Shown in pieces: positions 10,469 through 53,225 of a stretch of DNA of 64,000 nucleotides. This stretch comes from Monoplex corrugatus (Eukaryota; Mollusca; Gastropoda; Littorinimorpha; Ranellidae): contig CM060312.1 of the NCBI GenBank assembly GCA_030674185.1, positions 24,418,461 through 24,482,460 on the forward strand, in the 5' to 3' direction. The notes under the pieces are model-generated. The model was not told where the DNA came from. It saw only the letters and a program-made list of their open reading frames with translations, and ran no database searches. Each line of letters starts with the position of its first letter. Position 1 is the stretch's first letter. Made by a program: the position numbers and the translations under genes.

Positions 10469-12963
10469 AGTAGTAGGCCTCCCTCGGTCATGACTGACCA
10501 TGGACAAAGTACATCCGTTCTAATGTCTAGATGGGCTGTCTGCTTGGTCCAAGCAGCGTCGCCTGTGACTGTACAGACCAATGCGAGAGAGGCAGTCTCT
10601 GTCGCAGCGGTCGCATGTGTATGCTGATGCTGGTCTGTTGGCTGTCATCCCTTTTCTGCGAACTCGCTTTTCTGCTGCAGCAGCTGACATTTTGTCCTCA
10701 CCAATCCGCAGCTGTTTCTTGAGAGTAGTTCTCCAGCTGTTGCGGTCGTCTGCAAGGTCCTCCCAGGACTCAGTGTTGATCTCAAGCGCCTTCATGTCAC
10801 GCTTGCAAACGTCTTTGTATCTCAGCTGTGGGCGGCCAATGTTTCTCTGCCCTGTGGCAAGCTCACCATAAAGGATGTCTTTTGGGATGCGACCATCTTC
10901 CATGCGGCGAACGTGGCCCAACCAGCGCAGCCGACGCTGTCTCAGCATGGTATGCATGGTTGGGAGGCCAGCGCAGGTTAGGACTTCGGTGTTGGTCACC
11001 TTGTCTTGCCAGGAAATGCCAAGTATGCGCCGTAGGCTTCTCAGGTGGAAGGTATTGAGCCTTTTCTCCTGATGAGCATGCGTGGTCCACGCCTCGCTGC
11101 CATACAGCAAGGTGCTGAGGACACAGGCGTTGTATACAGCCATCTTTGTCTTTGCGGTCAGCTTGGGATTTGTCCACACCCTTTGTGTGAGGCGGGCTAG
11201 TGTTGTGGCTGCCTTCCCGATCCTCTTGTCGACCTCTGTGTCAAGGGAGAGGTTATCGGTGATGGTGGACCCAAGATATGTGAATTGATGGATGGCTTCA
11301 AGCTCGTAGTCATCAATGGTGATGGCTGGTGGAGATGGCGTGTCTTGGCCCAGGACGTTTGTCTTCTTAAGACTGATGGTCAGACCAAAATCTTTACAGG
11401 CCTGGGAGAAGCGGTCCATTAGTGACTGCAAGTCCCGTTGAGTATGGGTCACAACTGCGGCATCGTCGGCAAATAGCATGTCTCTGATGAGGGCTTCACG
11501 GACCTTTGTCCTTGCTCTGAGGCGGGCGAGGTTGAAGAGCCTGCCATCTGATCTGGTCCGCAGGTGGATCCCTTCTTGCGCTGTGCTGAACGCATGCCTC
11601 AGGAGGAGAGCGAAGAAGATTCCAAAGAGGGTTGGGGCCAGGACACAGCCTTGTTTCACACCGCTGCGTACGTCGAAGGGCTTGGAGAGGTTTCCGTTGA
11701 ACTGCACCGTCCCTTTCATGTTTGAGTGGAAGGACTCAATTAAGCTGTGCAGTTTAGGGGGGCAGCCGATTTTTCGGAGAGCCCTGAAAAGGCCATCTCT
11801 GCTGACTAGGTCAAAGGCCTTGGTGAGGTCAATGAATGCCACATACAGGGGCATCCGCTGCTCTCTGCACTTCTCCTGGATTTGGCGAAATGAGAAGACC
11901 ATGTCTACCGTGGATCTCTCTGCTCGAAAACCACACTGTGATTCCGGGTAGACGCGTTCAGCCAGTTTCTGCAGGCGGATTAGGAGGACCCGAGAATAGA
12001 CTTTGCCAACAATGCTGAGGAGCGAGATACCTCTGTAGTTGTTGCAGTCGCTCCTTTCGCCCTTGTTTTTGTACAGGGTGACGATCTTGACGTCCCTCAT
12101 GTCCTGTGGTACAGCTCCCTCATTCCAACACTGACAGAGAACTGCGTGCAAAGGATGCAGAAGAGAAGTCTTGCAGTGCTTGATGAGGTCTGGGGGAATT
12201 CCGTCGTTGCCAGGTGCCTTCCCTGATGCCAGGCTATCAATGGCCTTGCTGAGTTCGTCCGCAGTTGGCTCTGCGTCAAGTTCTTCTATTACCGGCATGC
12301 ACTTGATGGCATCGAGGGCTAAGGGGGACACCATGTTCTGTGTGGAGTAGAGGTCGGAGTAGTGTTCCGCCCATCTTTTCATCTGTTGGCTAGGATTGCT
12401 GATTACTTTCCCAGTGGAGGATTTGAAGGGGGCGATCTTGCTCTGTGTTGGTCCCAGTGCCTTCTTGATGCCATCATACATTCCTCGGATGTTGCCTCTT
12501 TCAGCAGCACTCTGTATCTCTTCGCTGAGCTCTGTCCAGTACTCGTTTGCGCAGCGCCTGGCGTTAAGCTGAACCTTACTTCTGGCAGCCCTGAGGATTT
12601 GCAGGTTCTTCTCACTGGGTGACCGCTTATACTTGGTGAGTGCGGCACGCTTGGCCTCAACAGTGGGAGTCATCTCTGATGATTTGGCCTTAAACTAGTC
12701 GTGGGACTTCACAGTTTTCTTCCAAAGGTGGCCATAGCAATGCGGTGCATGGTGTCTCGTAGCGTTTCCCATCTCTCAGTGGCAGAATCTCTGGGCTGCA
12801 ATGCATCGTATTCTCTCTGAAAGGCCTATGCGAACTGTTCTACAAGATCTGGCTGAGACATCTTGCTGACGTCAATGCGAGGGTTCCCTTGTTTCTTTGA
12901 GCAGTGGAACTTCTTTGGTTGTAGCCTGATCTTGCAACATACCAGAGAGTGGTCTGTGTCGCA
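10469..12963 (-). mobile_element. LINE insertion, 5'-truncated
   Basis: A minus-strand non-LTR retrotransposon interrupts the palindromic MITE with a 6-bp target-site duplication GGATAT. Upstream of the intact RT frame (12674-12963), the reverse strand still shows the end of an AP-endonuclease domain (a DTDHSLV-like motif). This is broken by stops and truncated at 12963. Confidence 0.8.
10520..12673 (-). CDS. LINE reverse transcriptase with C-terminal zinc finger
   Basis: This is an uninterrupted 717-codon frame. In order it shows an N-terminal basic linker, RT blocks CNNYRGISLLSIVGKVY, FRAERSTVDMVFSFRQ, FIDLTKAFDLVSRDGLF, SGVKQGCVLAPTLFGIFF and the catalytic FADDAAVV, then a thumb region. 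A long C-terminal domain follows (LLYGSEAWTTH, RWLGHVRRMEDGRIPK). It ends with a Cys-rich finger, YTCDRCDRDCLSRIGLYSH plus RRRC. The RT is open from end to end, so the insertion looks young, but the endonuclease is missing. The clade was not assigned from sequence alone. Confidence 0.85.
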   Translation of the reverse strand: MTPTVEAKRAALTKYKRSPSEKNLQILRAARSKVQLNARRCANEYWTELSEEIQSAAERGNIRGMYDGIKKALGPTQSKIAPFKSSTGKVISNPSQQMKRWAEHYSDLYSTQNMVSPLALDAIKCMPVIEELDAEPTADELSKAIDSLASGKAPGNDGIPPDLIKHCKTSLLHPLHAVLCQCWNEGAVPQDMRDVKIVTLYKNKGERSDCNNYRGISLLSIVGKVYSRVLLIRLQKLAERVYPESQCGFRAERSTVDMVFSFRQIQEKCREQRMPLYVAFIDLTKAFDLVSRDGLFRALRKIGCPPKLHSLIESFHSNMKGTVQFNGNLSKPFDVRSGVKQGCVLAPTLFGIFFALLLRHAFSTAQEGIHLRTRSDGRLFNLARLRARTKVREALIRDMLFADDAAVVTHTQRDLQSLMDRFSQACKDFGLTISLKKTNVLGQDTPSPPAITIDDYELEAIHQFTYLGSTITDNLSLDTEVDKRIGKAATTLARLTQRVWTNPKLTAKTKMAVYNACVLSTLLYGSEAWTTHAHQEKRLNTFHLRSLRRILGISWQDKVTNTEVLTCAGLPTMHTMLRQRRLRWLGHVRRMEDGRIPKDILYGELATGQRNIGRPQLRYKDVCKRDMKALEINTESWEDLADDRNSWRTTLKKQLRIGEDKMSAAAAEKRVRRKGMTANRPASAYTCDRCDRDCLSRIGLYSHRRRCLDQADSPSRH

Positions 12964-13062
12964 GGATATGATGAGGGAATAAAAGGGTTAAGTTTTTGCT
13001 TTGCTAGCATGGTTGACAATGCAGGATGCTGGTGGACAGGATGTCGGAGTCAAAAGGGTTAA

Positions 13063-13345
13063 GATGGTTACCTCAATAGATGGTGACATAAAAGATGCTC
13101 AAGCCTTCATCCGTACCGATTCAATGAACCTACTTCAAAAAACAGAAAGTGGAATAGGAACCCCAGACTGCCACGAAGCAATGAACAGTATAAATCTATA
13201 TAAGCTCCCATGGATTTACTGTCCTGGATATTCTGGTGTGAAGGGAAATGAACGTGCTGACAAACTGGCAAGTAAAGCAAACGATCTCCATATTGGGAGA
13301 TCTGAAATCCTCGGGCAAAACCATACCTTCACAAACAAAATTTAA
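13063..13345 (+). pseudogene. RNase H fragment of I-like LINE
   Basis: A plus-strand reading has the RNase H motifs DSMNLLQK, WIYCPGYSGVKGNERADKLA and a GRSEILG tail. These closely resemble the fragment at 3906-4193 on the other strand, so they belong to the same family. The rest of the element is absent, and the copy directly abuts the TTAA end of the split MITE. Confidence 0.7.
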
Positions 13346-14433
13346 ATCATCATCATACCACTGATCGTCTTATTCAACATGGAATTTGTGCCAAAGTAAG
13401 TGGCCGAAATACCAAACATGAAAGGAAAAAACAAGAACTATCATCAGTCAGACAGACACTGGTGCTTTTCCAAAAATAAGAGTGTGCAAACTTCCGCAAT
13501 GTAAGAAGTGAAAGTCTGAGATTTTCCTGAATTAGATAATAAAGAAATAGACAAAAGGCAAACAAAAAAGAAAATCAAATGGATGGAGACTGTAGTAAAA
13601 GGTGAAGGGTAGAGTATGAATAATTTTGAAAAATATAAAGAGAGAGAGAAAGAGAGAGAGAGAAGAAATGATGTCATCGACTAAGTATGTGCCTTATCCA
13701 CAAACATCTTGACCTTACGCGCCGACGCAGATAGGTTACAAAACTTTCATCGCAGCAACAAGAGATTATGTGTCCTTACATTCATGTGTGTGTATGCTTT
13801 TTTGTATGTGCGTATATTTTGTTACTGTGGAATAGGCCTGGGGCATGACAGATTGTGTTAAAAATTGAGTGATCATAATACTAGGTTGCCCATAGGCAAG
13901 TTTCTATGACATGAATGTATTAGGCCAAGGCAGGTGTTAACAACCCCCACATTACCCCCACCCCCACCCCGGTGGATTTTTGTAGAGCATGTTTCTAAGT
14001 TCGCCTCACACATGACTGTTTTATATCTGCCTATTTCCAGATGACATTCTCTGGAATAAACCAAACAACACTTTTGATTGGGGTGGATGGAATCATAACA
14101 TGCCAAAAGTCATGATAAGCCATTGGCCGCGCAGTTTTCACATAATTAGGCCAGTCACTAATTAAGATAAGATCCCAAATTCGAAGGTTAAAAACCATAA
14201 AAGAAAAGTCTCTGGCGTGAATAAAATTACACTGTTGTTGATGACTTCTTAATCATGATAAATATATATATATATACTTCTTGTTGTTGTTGTTGTTGTT
14301 GTACACTTAGACTGGAGGTTCACTTACACTCGGTCTTCCACAGACACCAAATAAATCTATATGCTACCATCAGGAAGAAGAAAACACACTTCCAAGAAAA
14401 TTAGGCCTAGATTCCCCTGTTTGAAAGACTGTA
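13346..14433. other. AT-rich spacer, nothing recognised
   Basis: Short GA repeats (13635-13665), a TA run (14263-14275) and a TTG run (14281-14301) are present. No gene or transposon signature could be supported. Confidence 0.5.
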
Positions 14434-14658
14434 TAAACCCTTTGACTCCCGCGCTGTATCCGTCAACAACAAAATCTTAGACTCCTTCATCTTGTCCATC
14501 AGCTTCCTGCCGGAAATGGTGGATAGAGTGAGGGAGTCAAAGGCTTAAGTGGAAGCTGGTGGATAGGGTGAGGAAAGCAAAGGGTTAAGTTTTTGCTTGA
14601 CTACCGTGGTTGGCAATACAGGATGCTGGTGGACATGGTGAGGTAATGAAAGGATTAA
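14434..14658. mobile_element. Palindromic TTAA MITE copy
   Basis: This copy begins TAAACCCTTTGACTCCC (left TTAA decayed) and ends ATGAAAGGATTAA. Internally it shows the shared family block TTAAGTTTTTGCTTGACTAC and several GCTGGTGGATAGGGTGAGG-like arms in inverted relation. It has more substitutions than the other copies. Confidence 0.7.
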
Positions 14659-14891
14659 AGAGAAGAGAAAACTTTTTTGCTGAATTCTGAGGGCACATAG
14701 AATTGGTAGTTTATGGTTGTCATCTGGATATAACTCGACAAATGTTAATGAATTTGATGCCGTTCTTTGTTTCTCTGCGCGCGCGCGCGTGTGTGTGTGT
14801 GAATTTGTACCGGACAGACGTGCAACTGTGTCACTTCGCCACAGTGTGTGTGCGTGCGTGCGTGCGTGTGTACATGCGTGTGTGTGTATGT

Positions 14892-14933
<42 letters not shown>

Positions 14934-15343
14934 TGTGTGTGGTGTGTGTGTGAAATTGTACCGGACAGAAATTTGTACTGGTCCAAGACCTGTCTAAAGA
15001 AGTGTCTTCAGAACTCTGTCGATCTGCGACTACTAATTCATCCAGACAAGCCTGTGGCAAAGACCGTATATTTTGTATTTAGTTGTTAAATAATCTCATT
15101 CTCAATATCTGAAGAACAGCCACCATCAGCCACTCATGACTCGCTGGTTGGGGATGGTCGCCCCGCTGCTGCAACGAAGGTAGTTTTTCCCAGAATATGT
15201 GGATAAATAAAAAACTATTTACAGAGGAACAGGCATTACGAGAACGGTTCAACTCAATACGTTCGTGTATATAAATATGTTCTGCATACAATAACCTGTG
15301 TCATGCCACTCTGCCGTGTGTATATTCTTTCTTAATCGCGATC
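14659..15343. other. METAP2 upstream region with GT microsatellite
   Basis: A CG/GT tract lies at about 14778-14800 and 14845-14952. The sequence from about 14970 to the METAP2 ATG at 15344 is the expected promoter and 5' UTR interval. No TATA box, initiator or upstream exon could be defined with confidence. Confidence 0.4.
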
Positions 15344-46779
<31,436 letters not shown>

Positions 46780-47190
46780 GAGCAGTCTGTGGTGTGATCT
46801 AAAAGTGACTGCCTCTACTGTCTACTTTTCTGTCCACAGATGTCAAAACTGGTCGCATGAGGACCTCTGGTACAGGACGCTTGTGTTCTGGAGTGGTAAT
46901 AAACTGTGCATGTTAATGTCCTTGTGGTAATGGTCTGTTCTTGAAATCATGCAGGCCCATGTCAAGGTCATTTTGAAATTGTGCAGGAAATTTCCTTGGT
47001 GGGTTTTTGTAGTTTAAGAGTGAGGAAAGATCTTCTGCCAGGGAGCAGCTGAAGTAAAACGAAGACAACGTTTGTAAGTTCTGCAAGAAGCTGGTGGGTC
47101 AGGGAGATGTGACCTACCTGAAGATAGTGTTCAGTGTGCTGTTGGATTGGTTGTGGAAGTTACCCTGTTGGCATGTTGTGGAAAATAAAG
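46780..47190 (+). other. METAP2: METAP2 3' UTR (inferred)
   Basis: AATAAA hexamers lie at 46898-46903 and 47184-47189, either of which could direct polyadenylation. No transcript data are available to decide. Confidence 0.5.
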
Positions 47191-48029
47191 TGCATGAGAC
47201 GTTGCAGACTTGGTGTATTTCACAAGAGTGGGAATGAAAGATGTTGAGACTGCATGCTCTTTGGACCTTTGGAAAACCAGCCATGAATATGTTTAACTTA
47301 TGTTCTTTCTGCGGTTTCACCCCTCAAAATCTGCCAGAAAAAGAACACCTCTTTCTCTTTGTTTTCCTTTGTGGCTGGTGGTCTTCCATTTTCTCTTTTG
47401 TATTTAGTGCTTAAATGTACCATTACTGTAGCTATTATTTTCTTTATTCATATATTAAAATACTACTGCTTGTTTGGGGAAAGGTGATAATTAAATTTTT
47501 TGTCTCTAGAGTGGATATCACAGAAATATAATCATTACAATGTCATATTATGCTACACATATACACTCCAGAAACTAGAAAAATGGAAAGTATGAGTATT
47601 ACAGGAATATCTAAACCATCAGCTTTTTCTTTGTTTATTTTGCTTTTTTTTTTTAGCCTGGATCATCTGTTGCATGAATGTGCAGATATTTTTTAACTGA
47701 GAAATTACGTAGGGGTTGGCACATCTGCTGCTGACAGTGACAGAACTATTTACCATAGTGAGTTTCCATTCCTAGGGACCATCAGTGCAAATTATACTTT
47801 AAAAATTATATATATATATGTGTGTGTGTGTACATATACATATATATATGTGTGTGTGTGTGTATACACACACACACACATACACACACACACATATGTA
47901 CATATAATTATATATGTAGGGCCTATATGTAAAACACTCATTTTTTCTTAAATTTCCCTTACTGTCACAGGAAACACAGAATGAAAATGCATAAAATATA
48001 TATGTTTTTGTGTGTCATGTAGAAGATAA
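47191..48029. other. Intergenic spacer
   Basis: AT-rich DNA with a compound TA/GT/CA microsatellite at about 47805-47910. No gene was recognised. Confidence 0.55.
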
Positions 48030-48345
48030 TTTTGTGCTTCAGCTAGATGGCAGGATGATTCAGACGTTCTCCTGCCAGTTAACTAAACTCGAGGTTCTGG
48101 GGTTAGTTTCCTATTGAGGCCTTGACTTTTCTCCTCATTTTGACAGGAAAATCGATCATAAGTCCTTTGGAAGGAGACGAAAAATGAGTTGGACCTGTGT
48201 GTCTTCTGGCTGCACATGCTGAAAGATCCCATGGTAGTTGAAAACCACAAAGAGCAGGGTATTTGCCTGGCTGCCCTGGCATGAAATATTGGAGAGAGAG
48301 GTTCATTTCCTAGGTCCCAAATAGCTTCTTGCCTTTCTGAAGTCT
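48030..48345 (+). mobile_element. SINE-like repeat, diverged
   Basis: The block GGAAGGAGACGAAAAATGAG followed by GTGTGTCTTCTGGCTGCACA and AAAGATCCCATGGTAGTTGA resembles the body of a widespread molluscan SINE, recalled from memory. No clean tRNA head is visible. Confidence 0.4.
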
Positions 48346-50279
48346 TGGTTTAAAAAAAATCAAAACCCAAAAACAAGCAAAGAAAAGATGGTGCTACACC
48401 GCAGTGGTGTGTTCTCATTGGAGAGAGCAGCCTGAGTTTAACATGGTAAAATCCATTGTCACAAAATGGAAATAAATATGAATGATGAAATATATACTTT
48501 ACTGCAAGTTTTATCTTTGTTCTGGTTTGGTTCCTTATTACTGTTTTATGGAAAAAGAAGTGACAGATTCATTGTTTTCAACAACTAGAGTGACTTACAG
48601 AGATTATTTTCCAAATGCTTAGTTTTGTTTTACTTATTCAGAGCTTTGAAGTACTCTACATAAGTTTTTGTTTCTGTATCGTCATTCTGATGCGCAAGTG
48701 TGATGATGTGTGTTTTGTTTAGTATTAATGATGTAAAAAAAATTTAACATGATTAACAATTTGGGTTGAAACATGCTATGGCATTCTAGAAAGCATGCTG
48801 AATGAGAGAAAGAATACAGAAAGAAACAAAACATTCCTGACTGACCAATGTAACGGTCAAGCCATAATTGATATCACCATTGCTCTTACTCTGACCTTTG
48901 TGACTTCAAAATCCTCATGAAAATGTACATATTTGCAGTCTTGTTTAAACAAACTTCTTATCAGAATTAGCCCATTTTGATTCATGCAACAGAAATTCAT
49001 CTAGAAGCCTTGGGAGAGTGTGCCAGACTTTTGACCTGGTTAGGTAAAAAAACATTCTGTAAATACAGACCTGCCAAGTGCTGCACTTTTGGCATAGTAT
49101 GCTAGTTTGCTACACTTCACTGTCATCTGTTACACTGATTTTCAAATTATTATACTTAGAGAAGAAAAATTAAGCCTAGGTGGTTGTAGTGTGATCACAC
49201 AAAGCTGGTGCACAGGCCTAGAACATTGGCTTGTGAGGTCAAATTCAATTACAGAACTGACCAAATTCCGATGAGAACCAAGCATTTGTCATGTCTTTTA
49301 CACCATAGACAAGGCTAATTCAGTGAGCCTGTCAGAGTCTTGCATGTTTGATCGATTCAGAGTTTCAGCATGTTGATTCCTCTGGATCAAGAAAGTGAGA
49401 AAACGGTGAAAATCCTGAATTAGCAGCCTTGAAAAAGTGCAAGCAGGCAACATACCAGGTATTGAAATGAACCTTCGTTGGAGTTACTGAAGTTCCGAAG
49501 CTATTCGGAAAAAAAGTTACCCTTCAGTTCCTGGACTTATGTAAGTTAGTCATTTCTGAAATGTAATTGTTTTAAAATTGAAATTCTGTATTTAGTTTCT
49601 TTATATCAATGTAGGCCTATATCCTACTACACTCACATGTCATTTGCTACTCTCATTTACTATTCTTGGGTGTTATTATAGGGGTGGCTGGTCTGTCAAC
49701 AGTTAGAAAGGAACACACACACACACACAGCTGTGTTCCATGTTTTTATAAAATAAGTCCGTCTCCTCCAAAGTTATTTTGGAACATTTGAATGGGAGGG
49801 GTTGCTTAAAACGTAAGCGAAATTGTTTCTTTCCAAACACTTGTCTTGTGTGAAAGTAAGTTTGTCCCTTTGCTGCTTGGAGCATAATACACAGCAGTCT
49901 TTATTTCTCTTAACACCCAAAACTAAAATTCAGTTAATTTCAGTTGAGAACTTAATAGCTTCATTATTTCACAGAAATCGACTAACGCTATGTTGGTGCA
50001 TATGTTCTGTGAAGATTGCTTTCACAAGTGATGAGAAACGCTTGTCCTTGCATGGCTGCTCTGACTGTAATTATGGATCATTGTAAAAATAAAGGTGTTA
50101 AAGTTAAAAACAAGTTGTTGTTGCTGTGGATTTTGTTTAGGACTCCTCATAGCTCAGTTGTGTCTGCATTTTGTGATTTGCTATTTGCGCAATACAATGA
50201 CTGAAACATCTATAACTTGTATAAGCAGACTAGAAATCTGAAAACATGACCTGTTCACAAACACAAACATGCATGCATC
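48346..50279. other. Intergenic spacer, nothing recognised
   Basis: AT-rich with no coding signature; short open frames have no recognisable domains. Confidence 0.5.
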
Positions 50280-50453
50280 TTAACCCTTTGAGTCCCGCAC
50301 CCTCTCCAACAGCATCCTGTATTGTCAACTATCCTAGCAAAGCAAAAACGTAATCCTTTGATCCCTCACCTTATCCAAAAGCTTCCTGCAGGCAGGGAAT
50401 CAAAGGGTTAAGTTTTTGCAGTTGGTGGATAGGGTGCGGGAGTCAAGAGTTAA
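50280..50453. mobile_element. Palindromic TTAA MITE copy
   Basis: A 174-bp copy bounded by TTAA at 50280-50283 and 50450-50453, with the left end TTAACCCTTTGAGTCCCGCA and a right end GGTGCGGGAGTCAAGAGTTAA-like. It shares modules with 21144-21337 in a different order of arms. Confidence 0.8.
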
Positions 50454-50522
50454 AGCTATCATTTTGGTGGCATCTGCTTGGTGTTTCACAGGCCTTTCCC
50501 CCACACCTCCTGGCTTTCATTT

Positions 50523-51290
50523 CAAGGTCTTACCAGCACATAGGGTTTTGCATAATCTGTCAGATTAAAATCTTGCTAGCACATAGGATTTTGCATAGTC
50601 TGCCAGCTTGAGATCTTGCCAGCAGATAAAGTTTTGCCTAGACCGCCAGATTAAGATCTTGCCAGCAGATAGTTTTGCATAGACTGCCAGATTAAGATCT
50701 TGCCAGCACACAAGGTTTTGCATAGTCTGCCAGATTAAGATCTTGCCAGCACACAGGGTTTTGCATAGTGTGCCAGATTAAGATCTTGTCAGCATATAGG
50801 GTTTTGCATGTCTGCCAGGTTAAGATATTGCCGGCACATAGGGTTTTTCATAGACCCTGATTAAGATCTCGCAGCACATAGGGTTTTGCATAGACTGCCA
50901 GATTAAGGTATTGCCAGCACATAGGGTTTTGCCTAGTCTGCCATGTTAAGATCTTGCCAGCACTCAGGGCTTTTGCATAGTCTGCCAGATTAAGATCTTG
51001 CTAGCACATAGGGTTTTGCATAGTCTGCCAGATTAAGATCTTGCCAGCACATAGGGTTTTTGCATAGTCTGCCAGATTAAGGTATTGCCAGCACATAGGG
51101 TTTTTGCATAGTCTGCCAGATTAAGATCTTGCCAGCACATAGGGTTTTTGCATAGTCTTTCCGGATTAAGATCATGCCAGCACATAGGGTTTTTGCATAG
51201 TCTGCCAGGTTACGATCTTGCCAGCAGATAATACGAGTTTTGCATAGACTGCGAGATTAAGACATTGCCAGCATGTAGGGATTATCACTG
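50523..51290 (+). repeat. Minisatellite, about 43-bp unit, about 18 copies
   Basis: The repeating unit contains GATTAAGATCTTGCCAGCAC followed by ATAGGGTTTTGCATAGTCTGCCA. Units vary by a few substitutions and 1-3 base indels. The array lies about 3.7 kb downstream of METAP2. Repeats are contiguous with no unique spacers, so it is not a CRISPR array. Confidence 0.9.
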
Positions 51291-52443
51291 GCCAAGCCTG
51301 AGTGCAGTGAATCCCTCTTGAACAAATTAGTGAAGATTGATCCGTTCATGAAGTGTTGAAAAAGTTTTGATTCATATTCATTTCTTACTACTCTTATCTG
51401 AAAGGTTTGGCATGTCCACTGGTATGAAATGCGAGCATCTTGAGACAACACAGGAAGAAGAAAGAGTGTGGTGATACTGTATTATTAATATTGTATTACT
51501 ATTTATCTACCTATCCTTGTTTTTTCCTTAGGGATGTATGACAGACTGGAGGCCATGACCAAGGAGATATTATCGTGTTGATAGGCAGTGGAGGCTAGTA
51601 AGAAAAAAAGTAGTATTGATTGGGTGGCTTTCTGTGATGCGAGAAGTGTATACTAGTTGTGTTTTCATTCAGTCCTTTTATGTTTATCATTTTATTATTT
51701 CGTTAAGATGAGTTACACAGGTACACCATTACAATGTAGTCCAGATTTTTTCCAGTGATAGACTGATCACAAGTGCTGGTCTAAGATACAAAACCCATAC
51801 ACTAGGTATGTCCTCAGGACCTGGCCAGCTCATGGATTTATGCACATGCTTAAGGCTTGTGCCATGATCATTTTGGATCTTCTCCATTTCATAGCACCAG
51901 TAGCGTTGATGCGTATGGAATTCATTCTGAATGTGGAGACATCCTGAGAAACAAACTATTAGCGATTTGTCTTTTCTGTTCATTTAAATGTTCTTGTTTT
52001 TTCGTTCTTTTGAAATTCTTTTATGAAGTTGACAACACAGACAGCATACTTTATAACGTGCATAAACATCCACTCAGGCACATCCATCAGGGACAAAGTT
52101 TTCAGTGTGGACTGAACACAGGGACTCAGCTCATTTCATAATTCCATATTTATTTGATCAACAGGTTTACCACAGCTCTTGTACACACTTTTACCTGAAA
52201 TAACAGTTGTATTTACTTTTTCATACAGTTAAAATGATCAGGGATGACGGGAGAGAAACAATCTGGGATGAGGGTGAAAAAAAACCTAATTGCTTTATTG
52301 CAAAATCCTGTAAATTGTGTAATGGCAGTAATGTTTTTGTTGGTGTTTTTTGTTTGTTTTTGTTTTAAATATTGTTCTTATACACACCGATATACATTTT
52401 TTTCACACATGCACTATTATATATTGTCCTACTTGTTTTCCAT
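51291..52443. other. Intergenic spacer
   Basis: No gene was recognised. The block near 51850-51900 (GCTTGTGCCATGATCATTTTG) recurs in diverged form near 23125, indicating an old interspersed repeat of unknown class. Confidence 0.45.
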
Positions 52444-52692
52444 TTAAGCCTTTCACTTCCGACCGCGGAAGTAGCCGCGGTATAGGGGTCACTGTACTGT
52501 AAATTATCCTCCTTGTCCTGGAGTTATCTGTGCTTGGATTGACAGAAAAACATCTGCAATAAATAGCCAGTTCATTTTCCTTCAAGAAAATATATAGTTT
52601 ATCGATATTAGGTAAATCAATTATTTTTTATTATCTTTTCTCTAATGTAACCCATTTTTTTGCAAAGAAAGTTCCGGAAGTGAAGGGGTTAA
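52444..52692. mobile_element. TTAA-flanked MITE (piggyBac type)
   Basis: A 249-bp element with TTAA at 52444-52447 and 52689-52692 and inverted termini GCCTTTCACTTCCG on the left against CCCCTTCACTTCCGG on the right. A small internal palindrome CCGCGGAAGTAGCCGCGG lies next to the left end. It is non-coding. Confidence 0.8.
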
Positions 52693-52889
52693 TACACAAG
52701 AAAATCTTTGATTATGAAATTTACAGCTACTCGGCACAAGCAAGTTTACAGGAAGATAATGTGGATACATTAAGTATCAGCAAATGAACAGTCCACACTA
52801 ACGACAAAATCAAGTATTTACTATTTATTATGTTAGGATTTACTACTTATTATGTTGCGCATACATACATATACATAAAAAGCAGCCAA

Positions 52890-53225
52890 CCAGTCGCCAT
52901 GGTGCAGTGGTTAGCACAACAGACAATTGGAAGGTTGTGGGTTTGAATCCCATCATTCCTGTTAAACATCACTGTAGGGTTTTTCTGCCTCAACCAGTTC
53001 CTACCAGAGCTGAACATGCTCTGGGTTCAGTGAGAAGACCAGCACTACACAGCTGATGCTCATCCACTTCAGGAATTTTCACTAGGACTTTGTTTAAATT
53101 GTCTGACCAACATCACAGGTATCTATCTCCCAGGCCTGGTTGATATATTATGAAAGTGATATAATACAGCCTGGTCACAGTCTTGATCCAATGGACCTCT
53201 CTAGCATCATGATCATCATCATCAT
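52890..53225 (+). mobile_element. tRNA-derived SINE (family with CATCAT tail)
   Basis: The head has GTGCAGTGGTTAGCACAACA and B box GGGTTTGAATCCC. The body aligns in order with 45424-45780, and the 3' end is an (ATC)n tail at about 53205-53223. Confidence 0.78.

Larger units (their letters stand above)
10383..13062. mobile_element. Palindromic TTAA MITE, split by a LINE
   Basis: The left part (10383-10468) begins TTAACCCTTTGGCTCCC. The right part (12964-13062) ends GGAGTCAAAAGGGTTAA. Together they match the uninterrupted family members at 21144-21337 and elsewhere. The LINE 10469-12963 sits in the middle, flanked by GGATAT on both sides (10463-10468 and 12964-12969). Confidence 0.75.

Noticed and set aside
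49050..49690. Possible hAT-type termini (CCTGCCAAGTGCTGCACTTT on the left)
   Set aside because: No convincing inverted partner or flanking duplication could be found on the right side.
50523..51290. Regular repeat array resembling a CRISPR array
   Set aside because: Units are contiguous with no unique spacers, the genome is animal, and there are no cas genes.
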